A DNA stretch of 15,407 nucleotides from Clostridiales bacterium (GCA_029267975.1 JAJUHH010000020.1:1-15407), one strand, 5' to 3'; shown: positions 6,422-12,759, counted from the first letter of the stretch. Translations and numbers: made by a program. Notes: generated from the sequence alone by a model not told the origin.

Positions 6422-6778
6422 ATGGAATATCTGAAAGCTTTTTTGGTTGGTGGTGCAATCTGTGCGGTAGTTCAGATTTTACTTGATAATACAAAGCTGC
6501 TTCCCGGCAGGGTCATGGTAATTCTGGTTTGCACCGGTGCGGTACTAGGAGCAGTGGGGATATATGAACCCTTTGCCCAGTGGGCAGGTGCCGGAGCAGG
6601 CGTACCCTTAACCGGCTTTGGAAATGTCCTCTTCAAGGGTGTGAAGGAGGCAGTGGATAAGGATGGCTTCATCGGGATCTTCAAAGGCGGATTCACCTCC
6701 TCTGCCGTGGGAATCTCCTCGGCCCTGATCTTTAGCTACATTGCGTCATGGTTCTTTAACTCCAAGATGAAGAGTTAA
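6422..6778 (+). CDS. spoVAE: SpoVAE (SpoVAEb type), DPA channel subunit
   Basis: A 118-residue membrane protein related to SpoVAC, with helices at about 3-20, 29-50, 56-75 and 88-112 and the signature AGAGVPLTGFGNVLFKG, which parallels the VPITGFAN of SpoVAC. ATG 6422 follows AAAGGAG (6406-6412); that site overlaps the end of spoVAD (TAA 6414-6416), so the pair is translationally linked. It is the last gene of the operon. The spoVAA, spoVAB and spoVAF genes known from Bacilli are absent, as is usual in Clostridia. No simple T-tailed terminator follows; the first downstream structure is the long inverted repeat at 6822-7105. Confidence 0.95.
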   Translation: MEYLKAFLVGGAICAVVQILLDNTKLLPGRVMVILVCTGAVLGAVGIYEPFAQWAGAGAGVPLTGFGNVLFKGVKEAVDKDGFIGIFKGGFTSSAVGISSALIFSYIASWFFNSKMKS

Positions 6779-6788
6779 GGATTATAAT

Positions 6789-6822
6789 TGGTTAACTAAG
6801 GGACGTGGTTAACTAATGGACG
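6789..6822. repeat. 17-bp tandem duplication containing GTTAAC
   Basis: Two adjacent copies of TGGTTAACTAAKGGACG (6789-6805 and 6806-6822) differ at one position. Each holds the palindrome GTTAAC. The pair sits between the spoVAE stop and the end of RNA element 1. Confidence 0.75.
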
Positions 6823-7105
6823 GAGGCAGGGGAAGGGTTTGAGGTAAGCCGTTTGAAAATCAAAGACTGCGATCTATTGTTCTAGAGGAAGAAGAAGCAG
6901 ACATAAAAATGCGAGTGTAGTTTATCTTAACTGTACGGGCACGCCGTACATGAACATCCATGTTCAGTACGGCTTATCAGGCCGTCCATGGCCTGATTTC
7001 CCTCGGTTTTGACGCATTTTTATGTCTGCTTCTTCTCCCTTGAGAACAATCACGATCTTGTCTGATGCTTTCAAACCGCTTACTTCAAACCCTGCCCCTG
7101 CCTCC
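6822..7105 (-). ncRNA. Structured RNA element 1, TwoAYGGAY-like, minus strand
   Basis: A 284-nt rod. The arms 6822-6913 and 7013-7105 are imperfect reverse complements along their whole length. On the minus strand the tip carries two hairpins. The first is TCAGGCC/GGCCTGA with hexaloop ATGGAC (loop 6989-6984). The second is GCCGTAC-TGAAC/GTTCA-T-GTACGGC with hexaloop ATGGAT (loop 6961-6956) and one bulged T. Two hairpins with AYGGAY loops are the definition of the TwoAYGGAY RNA motif as I remember it, a clostridial and gammaproteobacterial motif of unknown function. The loops also match the CsrA/RsmA target ANGGAN. It is homologous to, and inverted relative to, element 2 at 7307-7593. The long outer rod may exceed the published motif. 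Confidence 0.7.
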
Positions 7106-7170
7106 TGTCTGTGAATAACAATGATATTTACTTAATATTTGAATAAATTAATTTGTGTTTTAGGGTTCTT

Positions 7171-7199
7171 TTTATAACGCTAATAATAAATCATACCAA
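7171..7199 (-). promoter_or_regulatory. Candidate promoter for RNA element 1
   Basis: On the minus strand TTGGTA (7199-7194), 17 nt, TATAAA (7176-7171). Transcription would start near 7164, about 60 nt before the first arm of element 1. It is divergent from the promoter of element 2. Confidence 0.45.
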
Positions 7200-7204
7200 T
7201 TTAC

Positions 7205-7230
7205 TTAGTTCATTTGTATTTTGCTATACT
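7205..7230 (+). promoter_or_regulatory. Candidate extended -10 promoter for RNA element 2
   Basis: TGCTATACT at 7222-7230 is an extended -10 (TG-N-TATACT). No strong -35 is present at the right distance. Transcription would start near 7237, about 70 nt before element 2. The same TTTGCTATACT-like box precedes the PBP leader RNA at 10561-10569. Confidence 0.5.
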
Positions 7231-7306
7231 AAGCATGCTTCCTGAATGGGCAAGTCTACAGGAAACTTCTCAGACATGTGTTTCTACATAAATCCAGTCA
7301 AAGACA

Positions 7307-7593
7307 GGAGAGAAGAAGAAGGGCTGAAGTTGTTCCTGTGAAATTATGTGACAAGATCGTACTTGTACTTAGCGCAGAGAAAGGCAGTAATAAAAATTAG
7401 ATACAATCAAAGGGGCGAGCCGACATGGATGGCGGCGAGAAGCGCATTGCACATGGAGGTGCATATGCGCTGGACCCGTACTCGTTAAGTCGAATGTAAT
7501 CTTATTTTTTATTACTGCCTTCTATGAGCTTAGTGCAAGAGATCGCGGTCTTTAAATTTCACAGGAACAACTTCAGTCCCTTTACTGCTCTCC
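7307..7593 (+). ncRNA. Structured RNA element 2, TwoAYGGAY-like, plus strand
   Basis: A 287-nt rod built like element 1. The arms 7307-7400 and 7500-7593 are imperfect reverse complements. The tip holds two hairpins. One is GCCGAC/GGCGGC with hexaloop ATGGAT (7425-7430) and one A-G mismatch. The other is GCGCAT-TGCAC/GTGCA-T-ATGCGC with hexaloop ATGGAG (7453-7458) and a bulged T (7464) in the same place as in element 1. The block ACAAGATCGT (7351-7360) is identical in element 1 at the same 44-nt distance from the 5' end. The last loop is AYGGAG, not AYGGAY, so the match to the published motif is slightly imperfect. The element ends 37 nt before the PBP stop codon, convergent with that gene. 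Confidence 0.7.
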
Positions 7594-7630
7594 GTTCCTA
7601 GTTTCATTCATACTTTCCCAGAACTATTCT

Positions 7631-10357
7631 TTAATGCCAGGTTATGATGTTCTCATCTTCATAGAGCGGATCATCCTGGTAGAGAGAGTCGTCCTCGTAC
7701 TCACTGCCATCCGTTGGCGTTGTCGTAGCAGGTACTGTCGGTGTTGTGGGAGTTACCGGTGTTGTAGGAGTCTGTACAGACCCTGCTTTATGGATGGTAC
7801 AGGTTTTGCTGGGATACAGAAAAGGTGTATCAGCTGTTACACTTGTTTCTGTTTTATTTAAAAATACTTTTTCTTCTACTAAGTGAGCAGGACAATTTTC
7901 AGTTGCCAAGGCATCTGACTCAGTACAGATTGCTGCTTTTACGTGAATATCACATTTCTCGGTAGGTTCTGTACCCTTAGCAAAGTATTCAACCTTAACC
8001 GTGTTGCCGCCAAGATAGTGGTCACATAAGCCTTCCACAGCAAGCTTTCCTGACTTGGTACAGATTTTTGCTGTGACAACGGTATCGGGCTGGTCAAAGT
8101 CCTTGGTCTCCAGGTTTAGCTCTGTATGAATTCGTTCCATAATCGTTTTCCAGATCTTTCGATTATAGGTCTTGTCAACCTGGCTGCGGTTATTGTCAAA
8201 GCCTGACCAGACAGTCGCGGTATAATAGGGTGAGTAACCGGAGAACCATAAATCATTGTAGTCGGAGGTGGAACCGGTCTTACCCGCAACAGGCATGTCA
8301 ATTGACAGCCTCAGATTGGTACCGGTACCTTTCTTAACAACATCTTCCATAGCACTGGTCAGCAAGAAGGCTGTGGATTCCTTCATAACCTGCTGGCGTT
8401 CAGGCTCATTGTTGATTAATACCTTGCCATCATGATCCAGGATCTTGGTGTAGAAGATGGGCTTTGTATAAATACCCTTATTTGCAATGGCAGCATAGGC
8501 AGCGGTTAATTCCAGGTTAGTAACACCATCGGTCAGACCGCCGAGTGCCATAGGGTGATTAATATCGGAAACAACACGCCCATCACTTTCTTTTCTTGAG
8601 TCTACCAGGGTAGTAAAGCCAAGCTTTAAAAGCTCGTCATAAGCTAACTCAGGAGTTACTTCAACCAAGGTCTTTACAGTTACGATATTCATGGAATTAT
8701 AGATGGCTTCACGCATGGTGGTTAAGCCATTATATTTCTTGGTGGAGGTCCAGTTATTTACCTCCTTCGTGCTGTTAGGGTAATAATAGGGGCCGGCATC
8801 ATCCTGAACACTGGCCAGTGTAAAACCGCTGAGATCCAATGCCGGAAGGTAGGTGGATAATACCTTAAAAGTGGAGCCGGGCTGACGGGTAGTATTGGTA
8901 GCCCGGTTTAAGGTTCTGTTACCGGTCTTCTCACCGCGGCCACCTTCAATTGCCACAACATGACCGGTATGCTGATCCATAACAACAAAGGATGTCTGTG
9001 GCTGAATGGTCATGGTTATCTTTTCGCCAAGGATCGTATCACCGGTTTCTACCATTGCATTGCGGAATTCATCGATCTTCTTCTGCATATCCTCTTTATC
9101 CAGGAAGAGCAGTGAGAATTTGCTGCCATTATCATCCACATACAGTTTATCCGGGTCTTTAAAGTCTTTAAAATACTCCAGAAGATCATTGCTGTGATAG
9201 TGAACGGTTGTCTTGGCGGAATCATTTTTCTGTATGGATAATGCATAAGTCAGCTCCCAGTAAGAGGTTCCGATTTCAGGGAAATAACTCTCATCGGAGA
9301 ATATTTCATCGCAAATGCGTTGAATGGTAGAATCCTGAGTTGAATAAATACTTAATCCACCGCTGTACAGCAGTGTGGAAGCCTCTGCCTGGGTATAGCC
9401 AAGCTTGGTTTGCAGATCTTCCAGTACCTGCTCAATTAACTCGTCAGTGAAGTAGCTGTAATAGGAGGTCTCTCCCTGTTCTTCATTTACAGTCTGGATA
9501 CGGGAATACACCTCGTCAGCCATAGCTTCATCATATTCCTCCTGGGAGCAATAACCCTGCTCCAGCATTTCCTTTAAGATCTCGTTGCGGCGTTCTTCAT
9601 TCCTATCAGGATGGGTAATCGGATTTCGATATACCGGTAATTGGGCGATGGCTGCGATAGTGGCTGCCTCAGACAGGGTAAGTTCTTTTGCATCCTTATT
9701 AAAATAGCGTCTGGCTGCGGTCTGAATTCCCCAGGTTCCGGAGCCCAAGTTAATGGTATTCAGGTAATATTCAAGGATGGTTTCCTTATCCAGCTGATTT
9801 TCCAGCTGAATAGCCAGATACTGTTCCTGTATCTTTCTCTTAGCCTTGTCGATGAAGGCTGATTCCCTGCCTCCGTTGAATACCTGATTCTTAAGCAGCT
9901 GCTGTGTAATCGTACTGCCGCCTTGACTGAAATTGCCGCTTTTTAAACCTAGTACAGCGGCTCTGACGATACCCTTGACATCAATACCATCATGTTCATA
10001 AAAACGTTCATCCTCGATACTGACAAAGGTATACTTCACATAGTCGGGCAGATCTTCCAAGGATACATAAACACGGTTCGCCTCAGCTCCCGCTAAGGAT
10101 TCAACAACATTGCCGTCTTTGTCATAGATTGTGGTTGAGTAGCTTGTAGGGACAACATTGATCTGGGAAATATCCGGTGCGCTGTCGATCAGGCCTTTCA
10201 CTAATCCGTAAGCGGCAACTGAGCCTACGATTGCCACGAAAACGATAAATACCACACATAAACGGAAAAGAGTTATTCGAGTCTTTGATACCAGTCGTCT
10301 TGAAGTTGATTTTATATATTGCTGTTTTTGTTCAATTCCTCGTTTACTGTAATCCAT
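7631..10357 (-). CDS. Class A penicillin-binding protein (transglycosylase/transpeptidase), PBP1A type
   Basis: A 908-residue bifunctional peptidoglycan synthase anchored by one N-terminal helix (about 30-56). The GT51 transglycosylase domain shows EDERFYEHDGID (catalytic Glu about 115), GGSTITQQLLKN and the KRKIQEQYLA region. The transpeptidase domain holds the three penicillin-binding motifs: STFK (Ser about 495), SMN (about 555) and KTG (about 693). After it come two Cys-containing repeats (AKICTKSGKLA and AAICTESDALA), then a Pro/Thr linker and an acidic tail ending EDENIITWH. ATG 10357 is chosen because GGAGG (10367-10363) lies 5 nt upstream; an in-frame ATG at 10369 precedes that site. 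It is expressed behind a long structured leader. It resembles ponA/pbp1A products, but I do not assign a symbol. Confidence 0.95.
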   Translation of the reverse strand: MDYSKRGIEQKQQYIKSTSRRLVSKTRITLFRLCVVFIVFVAIVGSVAAYGLVKGLIDSAPDISQINVVPTSYSTTIYDKDGNVVESLAGAEANRVYVSLEDLPDYVKYTFVSIEDERFYEHDGIDVKGIVRAAVLGLKSGNFSQGGSTITQQLLKNQVFNGGRESAFIDKAKRKIQEQYLAIQLENQLDKETILEYYLNTINLGSGTWGIQTAARRYFNKDAKELTLSEAATIAAIAQLPVYRNPITHPDRNEERRNEILKEMLEQGYCSQEEYDEAMADEVYSRIQTVNEEQGETSYYSYFTDELIEQVLEDLQTKLGYTQAEASTLLYSGGLSIYSTQDSTIQRICDEIFSDESYFPEIGTSYWELTYALSIQKNDSAKTTVHYHSNDLLEYFKDFKDPDKLYVDDNGSKFSLLFLDKEDMQKKIDEFRNAMVETGDTILGEKITMTIQPQTSFVVMDQHTGHVVAIEGGRGEKTGNRTLNRATNTTRQPGSTFKVLSTYLPALDLSGFTLASVQDDAGPYYYPNSTKEVNNWTSTKKYNGLTTMREAIYNSMNIVTVKTLVEVTPELAYDELLKLGFTTLVDSRKESDGRVVSDINHPMALGGLTDGVTNLELTAAYAAIANKGIYTKPIFYTKILDHDGKVLINNEPERQQVMKESTAFLLTSAMEDVVKKGTGTNLRLSIDMPVAGKTGSTSDYNDLWFSGYSPYYTATVWSGFDNNRSQVDKTYNRKIWKTIMERIHTELNLETKDFDQPDTVVTAKICTKSGKLAVEGLCDHYLGGNTVKVEYFAKGTEPTEKCDIHVKAAICTESDALATENCPAHLVEEKVFLNKTETSVTADTPFLYPSKTCTIHKAGSVQTPTTPVTPTTPTVPATTTPTDGSEYEDDSLYQDDPLYEDENIITWH

Positions 10358-10375
10358 ATAAACCTCCATTATGTC

Positions 10376-10551
10376 CAGGCAGAAATATTAATAAGGGGAT
10401 TTTCCATAGCTGATCCAATTCCCCTTGTCTGCTTTGCAGAGTAACAACTCTGCAAAGCAGGATATAGGCTGCCTGATTTGCAGGACATTTAACCTGTATA
10501 CCTATTGCAGGTTATGGAATCGCATTCATTTGCGAGACTCTACCCTGCCTG
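10376..10551 (-). ncRNA. Structured leader RNA of the PBP gene (unidentified)
   Basis: On the minus strand a closing stem CAGGCAG (10551-10545) with CTGCCTG (10382-10376) encloses a row of hairpins. These are TCGCA/TGCGA (10535-10520), AACCTG/CAGGTT (10513-10491), CCTG/CAGG (10484-10472), a perfect 14-bp stem CTGCTTTGCAGAGT with a 4-nt loop (10460-10429), and AAGGGGA/TCCCCTT (10426-10393). The structure starts just after a predicted transcription start and ends 9 nt before the GGAGG of the PBP gene, so it is placed to control translation. I see no match to a riboswitch consensus I know, and no terminator T-run. Confidence 0.55.
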
Positions 10552-10560
10552 TACGTGAAC

Positions 10561-10569
10561 AGTATAGCA
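10561..10569 (-). promoter_or_regulatory. Extended -10 promoter of the PBP gene
   Basis: TGCTATACT on the minus strand (10569-10561) is an extended -10 with no clear -35. Transcription would start near 10554, at the first bases of the structured leader. That agreement supports both calls. Confidence 0.6.
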
Positions 10570-10850
10570 AACTTTTTCGCTAAAATAAAGTTAAATTTCA
10601 TATGAGCCCCATATATTACCAATCATAAACGCTGTAGAAATATATATACTACACATTTATGAAAAATAAACAACATAAAACAGTATATTATTACTATTTC
10701 AAATATTTATTATTAAATTTCTTCATGAAAACTAATGAAATAATAAAATTATTCAATTTTGCATACACAAAATGTGTACTTGTGTCGAAATATAAAGAAG
10801 ACATGTACTTGGTGCGCTAAAAATGACTTTAATTTGATAAATTAACTGTG

Positions 10851-10876
10851 TATAATGAAAATTGTCAGCAATTTTC
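10851..10876 (+). promoter_or_regulatory. Promoter -10 with adjoining palindrome before the DUF6514-like gene
   Basis: A perfect TATAAT at 10851-10856 is followed at once by the 8-bp inverted repeat GAAAATTG (10857-10864) and CAATTTTC (10869-10876). No good -35 is seen 17 nt upstream. The palindrome covers the expected start site, so it is either an operator or a 5' end hairpin. A Spo0A-box-like TGTGTCGAA lies at 10781-10789. Confidence 0.5.
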
Positions 10877-10904
10877 TTAATATATTAATGTGGGGGTACT
10901 AAAA

Positions 10905-11198
10905 ATGAAACAAGTACAGTTACTGTTCAGCAACAATGTGTTACTTGAAGATGCGAGAAGTATGCAGCTTGATTACTCACTGACGGAGATAACTTCTGAA
11001 TCAGATCAAAAGACCCCTTATTATGGGGCTAAGATCACGAAGTATTTGGAGGGAAGTGTTGAAACCGAGGAAATTAGTGGTATTTCAGCCTCTAAAGAAA
11101 CAGTGATATCAATGATAAAGAAGCTATACTTACATGAAGTAACACCGATCTCCATGGTTGAAATCGTGGATGAGCTTGTAACTGAAGGATGTATGTGA
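10905..11198 (+). CDS. DUF6514-like small protein, function unknown
   Basis: 97 residues, soluble, with no membrane segment. The product begins MKQVQLLFSNN, has a central SLTEITSESDQ then PYYGAKITKYLEG and EEISGISASKETV, and ends in a helical SMVEIVDELV. This order, a Y-G-I/A-x-I strand, an I-S-x-S/D-K-E turn, then a helix and x-P-I-x-x-x-x-I-V-D, fits the DUF6514 family as I remember it. No function is known to me. ATG 10905 has GGGGG 9 nt upstream; a GTG at 10890 is in frame but overlaps that ribosome site. It is monocistronic, framed by a promoter-proximal palindrome and by 24-bp repeats that begin at its stop codon. Confidence 0.7.
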   Translation: MKQVQLLFSNNVLLEDARSMQLDYSLTEITSESDQKTPYYGAKITKYLEGSVETEEISGISASKETVISMIKKLYLHEVTPISMVEIVDELVTEGCM

Positions 11199-11272
11199 AT
11201 TAAAAAGCATAATTCACAGTGAATTGAAAATCATAATTTACAGTGAATTAAATACATAATTCACATTGTAAA
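11195..11272. repeat. 24-bp tandem repeats with embedded palindrome
   Basis: GTGAATT recurs at 11195, 11219 and 11243 with a period of exactly 24. CATAATTYACA recurs at 11208, 11232 and 11255. The centre of each full unit is AATTCAC-A-GTGAATT or a close variant (11211-11225, 11235-11249, decayed at 11258-11272). The first copy overlaps the stop of the DUF6514-like gene. Confidence 0.75.
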
Positions 11273-11273
11273 A

Positions 11274-11306
11274 TTAGAATACAAAGCATGGGGCATTGCA
11301 TTCTAA
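11274..11306 (-). terminator. Terminator of the YigZ-family gene
   Basis: TTAGAAT/ATTCTAA closes a stem continued by CAA/TTG and GC/GC with two mismatches. On the minus strand it is followed by TTTT (11273-11270 region). It lies about 30 nt past the YigZ stop codon and between convergent genes, so it may serve both. Confidence 0.55.
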
Positions 11307-11334
11307 CTTTACGATCACCGACAGAAGCAGGGTA

Positions 11335-11985
11335 TTAAAATAATTTAACTTCACCATTTATGCTTGTGAAGTATACCTGCCCAAAATTATTTAAAATGGC
11401 TGAACCATTCGTGAGTTCAGCTATTTTTTTTGTAAATGCCCCATATTTGCTGGGAGGGATTAAAAGCGCCAGTTCAACAATGTCTGTATAGTTTGAGGAA
11501 AGAAGCGTCAATTCTTCCTGACTGATGTAATATTGTATCTTACCAATCATATTATAATCTGTAGTCAGATGGATTTTATTACCCAGTTCTTTGGTGATCA
11601 GAATACTTTGATTTAAACCCTCAAGTGTTGCGGATTGATATGCCTTTACCAGCCCTCCGGTACCAAGCAATGTACCACCGAAATATCGGGTAACCACGAC
11701 AGCTATATTTGTAAGTTCATGTGCCAGAAGTATATCAAGCATGGGTCTTCCGGCTGTCTTACTGGGCTCTCCGTCATCCGAACATCTCATCAGTGGATTG
11801 TCTGTACCAATGACATAGGCGGAGCAATTATGGGTTGCATCCCAATATTTTTTCTTCATTTCCTCAATGAATTGGATGGCGGCTTCTTCCTGTTCAACCG
11901 GTCGGACGGTGGCAATGAATCTGGATTTCTTCACGATAACTTCACCGATTCCACCTTCATAAACAGTACGAAAGGCTTCCTTCAT
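11335..11985 (-). CDS. YigZ/IMPACT-family protein
   Basis: 216 residues, close to E. coli YigZ (about 204). The N-terminal UPF0029/IMPACT domain shows KSRFIATVRPV, WDATHNCSAYVIG, DDGEPSKTAGRPML and VVVTRYFGGTLLGTGGLVKAY, all signature segments. A C-terminal ferredoxin-like DUF1949 domain covers about 140-216. The eukaryotic IMPACT homologue modulates Gcn2; the bacterial role is unsettled, with ribosome or translation links suggested. The ATG at 11985 follows GGGGG about 6 nt upstream; a longer in-frame start at 12054 has no ribosome site and adds residues unlike the family. It is divergent from the VanZ-like gene. Confidence 0.93.
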   Translation of the reverse strand: MKEAFRTVYEGGIGEVIVKKSRFIATVRPVEQEEAAIQFIEEMKKKYWDATHNCSAYVIGTDNPLMRCSDDGEPSKTAGRPMLDILLAHELTNIAVVVTRYFGGTLLGTGGLVKAYQSATLEGLNQSILITKELGNKIHLTTDYNMIGKIQYYISQEELTLLSSNYTDIVELALLIPPSKYGAFTKKIAELTNGSAILNNFGQVYFTSINGEVKLF

Positions 11986-12012
11986 TTGTAGGCCCCCTTT
12001 CTGATGGAATGT

Positions 12013-12041
12013 TTGCAATGCAATTTCTGATATGCTATGAT
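12013..12041 (+). promoter_or_regulatory. Sigma-A promoter of the VanZ-like gene
   Basis: TTGCAA (12013-12018), 17 nt, TATGAT (12036-12041), with TG one base before the -10. A strong consensus-like promoter about 30 nt ahead of ATG 12077. Confidence 0.72.
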
Positions 12042-12076
12042 AATAAGTATTCAATCAATGTTATGGAGTAATTTTT

Positions 12077-12556
12077 ATGCAAATTAAATATATTTCCTGG
12101 ATGCCAGCAGCCTTGATCATGCTGATGATTTTCTTGTTCTCTGCTAAGCCTGCAGAAGTTTCCGGTAAAAGCAGCCTGGCAATCTCTAAGGTGGTGCTAA
12201 GTGCTTATGAGCAGATCGTGGATTATGTTCCTGATACTGCAGAAGCAGAACTGCTTGATAGAATTGATCATATTGTTCGTAAAACAGCACATTTTATCGA
12301 ATATGCCCTGCTGGCAGCAGCCATAGCCCTTCACTGCCGTGTCATTAAAACCAAGGTAAGCTATGGCTTGCTCTTATCTATCCTAATCGCCGGACTCTAT
12401 GCCTGCACGGATGAATATCATCAAACCTTTGTGCCCGGAAGAAGCGGTCAGCTATCGGATGTTCTGCTTGATACAATAGGTGCGGCGGCTGGTGCAATCT
12501 GCTTTAGCCTGCTTGGTATACTGGTAAGACATTGGAAGCTAAGAAAGAGTCGGTAA
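12077..12556 (+). CDS. VanZ-like membrane protein
   Basis: 159 residues with about four hydrophobic segments (7-22, 72-87, 97-111, 129-150). Signature features of the VanZ-like family are FSAKPAEVSG after the first helix, RKTAHFIEYALLA, and DEYHQTFVPGRSGQLSDV before the last helix. VanZ of the vanA cluster gives low-level teicoplanin resistance by an unknown mechanism; chromosomal VanZ-like proteins such as this one are common in Firmicutes and need not be resistance genes. No van cluster is present here. ATG 12077 has TGGAG 8 nt upstream. It converges with the DUF4250 gene, with a gap of only 20 nt and no clear terminator between. Confidence 0.9.
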   Translation: MQIKYISWMPAALIMLMIFLFSAKPAEVSGKSSLAISKVVLSAYEQIVDYVPDTAEAELLDRIDHIVRKTAHFIEYALLAAAIALHCRVIKTKVSYGLLLSILIAGLYACTDEYHQTFVPGRSGQLSDVLLDTIGAAAGAICFSLLGILVRHWKLRKSR

Positions 12557-12576
12557 TTATGATGAGCCAGTAGTTA

Positions 12577-12759
12577 TTATATAGTAATAAAACGGTTCAG
12601 CTTTCTGTCATAGACATAATCGATGTTCTTCAGAGCCTGTTCTATTTGTGCTTGCTCAACATTTAGACTGGAACACAAATCCTCCAGGCTAGTGTATTTA
12701 TCTCTTAACATGGTATTAATATAGCTTAATAAAATATAAGGATCCTTTGGAATATTCAT
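12577..12759 (-). CDS. DUF4250 family protein
   Basis: 60 residues starting MNIPKDPYILLSYINTMLRD, with SLEDLCSSLNV and ending in IDYVYDRKLNRFITI. The I-P-x-D-P-x-x-L-L-S-Y-x-N start and the Y-V-Y-D-x-x-x-N-x-F end are hallmarks of DUF4250, a small helical family common in Lachnospiraceae with no known function. The helical middle, Y-x-S-L-x-x-L-C, looks like a small winged-helix or HTH-like fold, which is only suggestive. ATG 12759 has AAGGAG 10 nt upstream; an in-frame GTG at 12768 is too close to that site. Confidence 0.88.
   Translation of the reverse strand: MNIPKDPYILLSYINTMLRDKYTSLEDLCSSLNVEQAQIEQALKNIDYVYDRKLNRFITI

Noticed and set aside
6822..7593. The two elements as a MITE or transposon pair, because of their long inverted-repeat arms
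   Set aside because: No target-site duplication is visible, there is no transposase-like ORF, and the copies differ widely in arm sequence while each keeps its own pairing and shared internal loops. That pattern fits selected RNA structure better than recent transposition.
7594..7630. Separate terminator for the PBP gene
   Set aside because: No stem with a T-run is seen between the stop codon and RNA element 2; the element itself may stop transcription, which is untested.
10376..10551. PBP leader as a known riboswitch (c-di-AMP, T-box, c-di-GMP, FMN, TPP)
   Set aside because: None of the conserved core strings I know for these families is present.
10781..10789. Spo0A box TGTGTCGAA upstream of the DUF6514-like gene
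   Set aside because: One mismatch to TTTGTCRAA in AT-rich DNA is common by chance, and no second box lies nearby.
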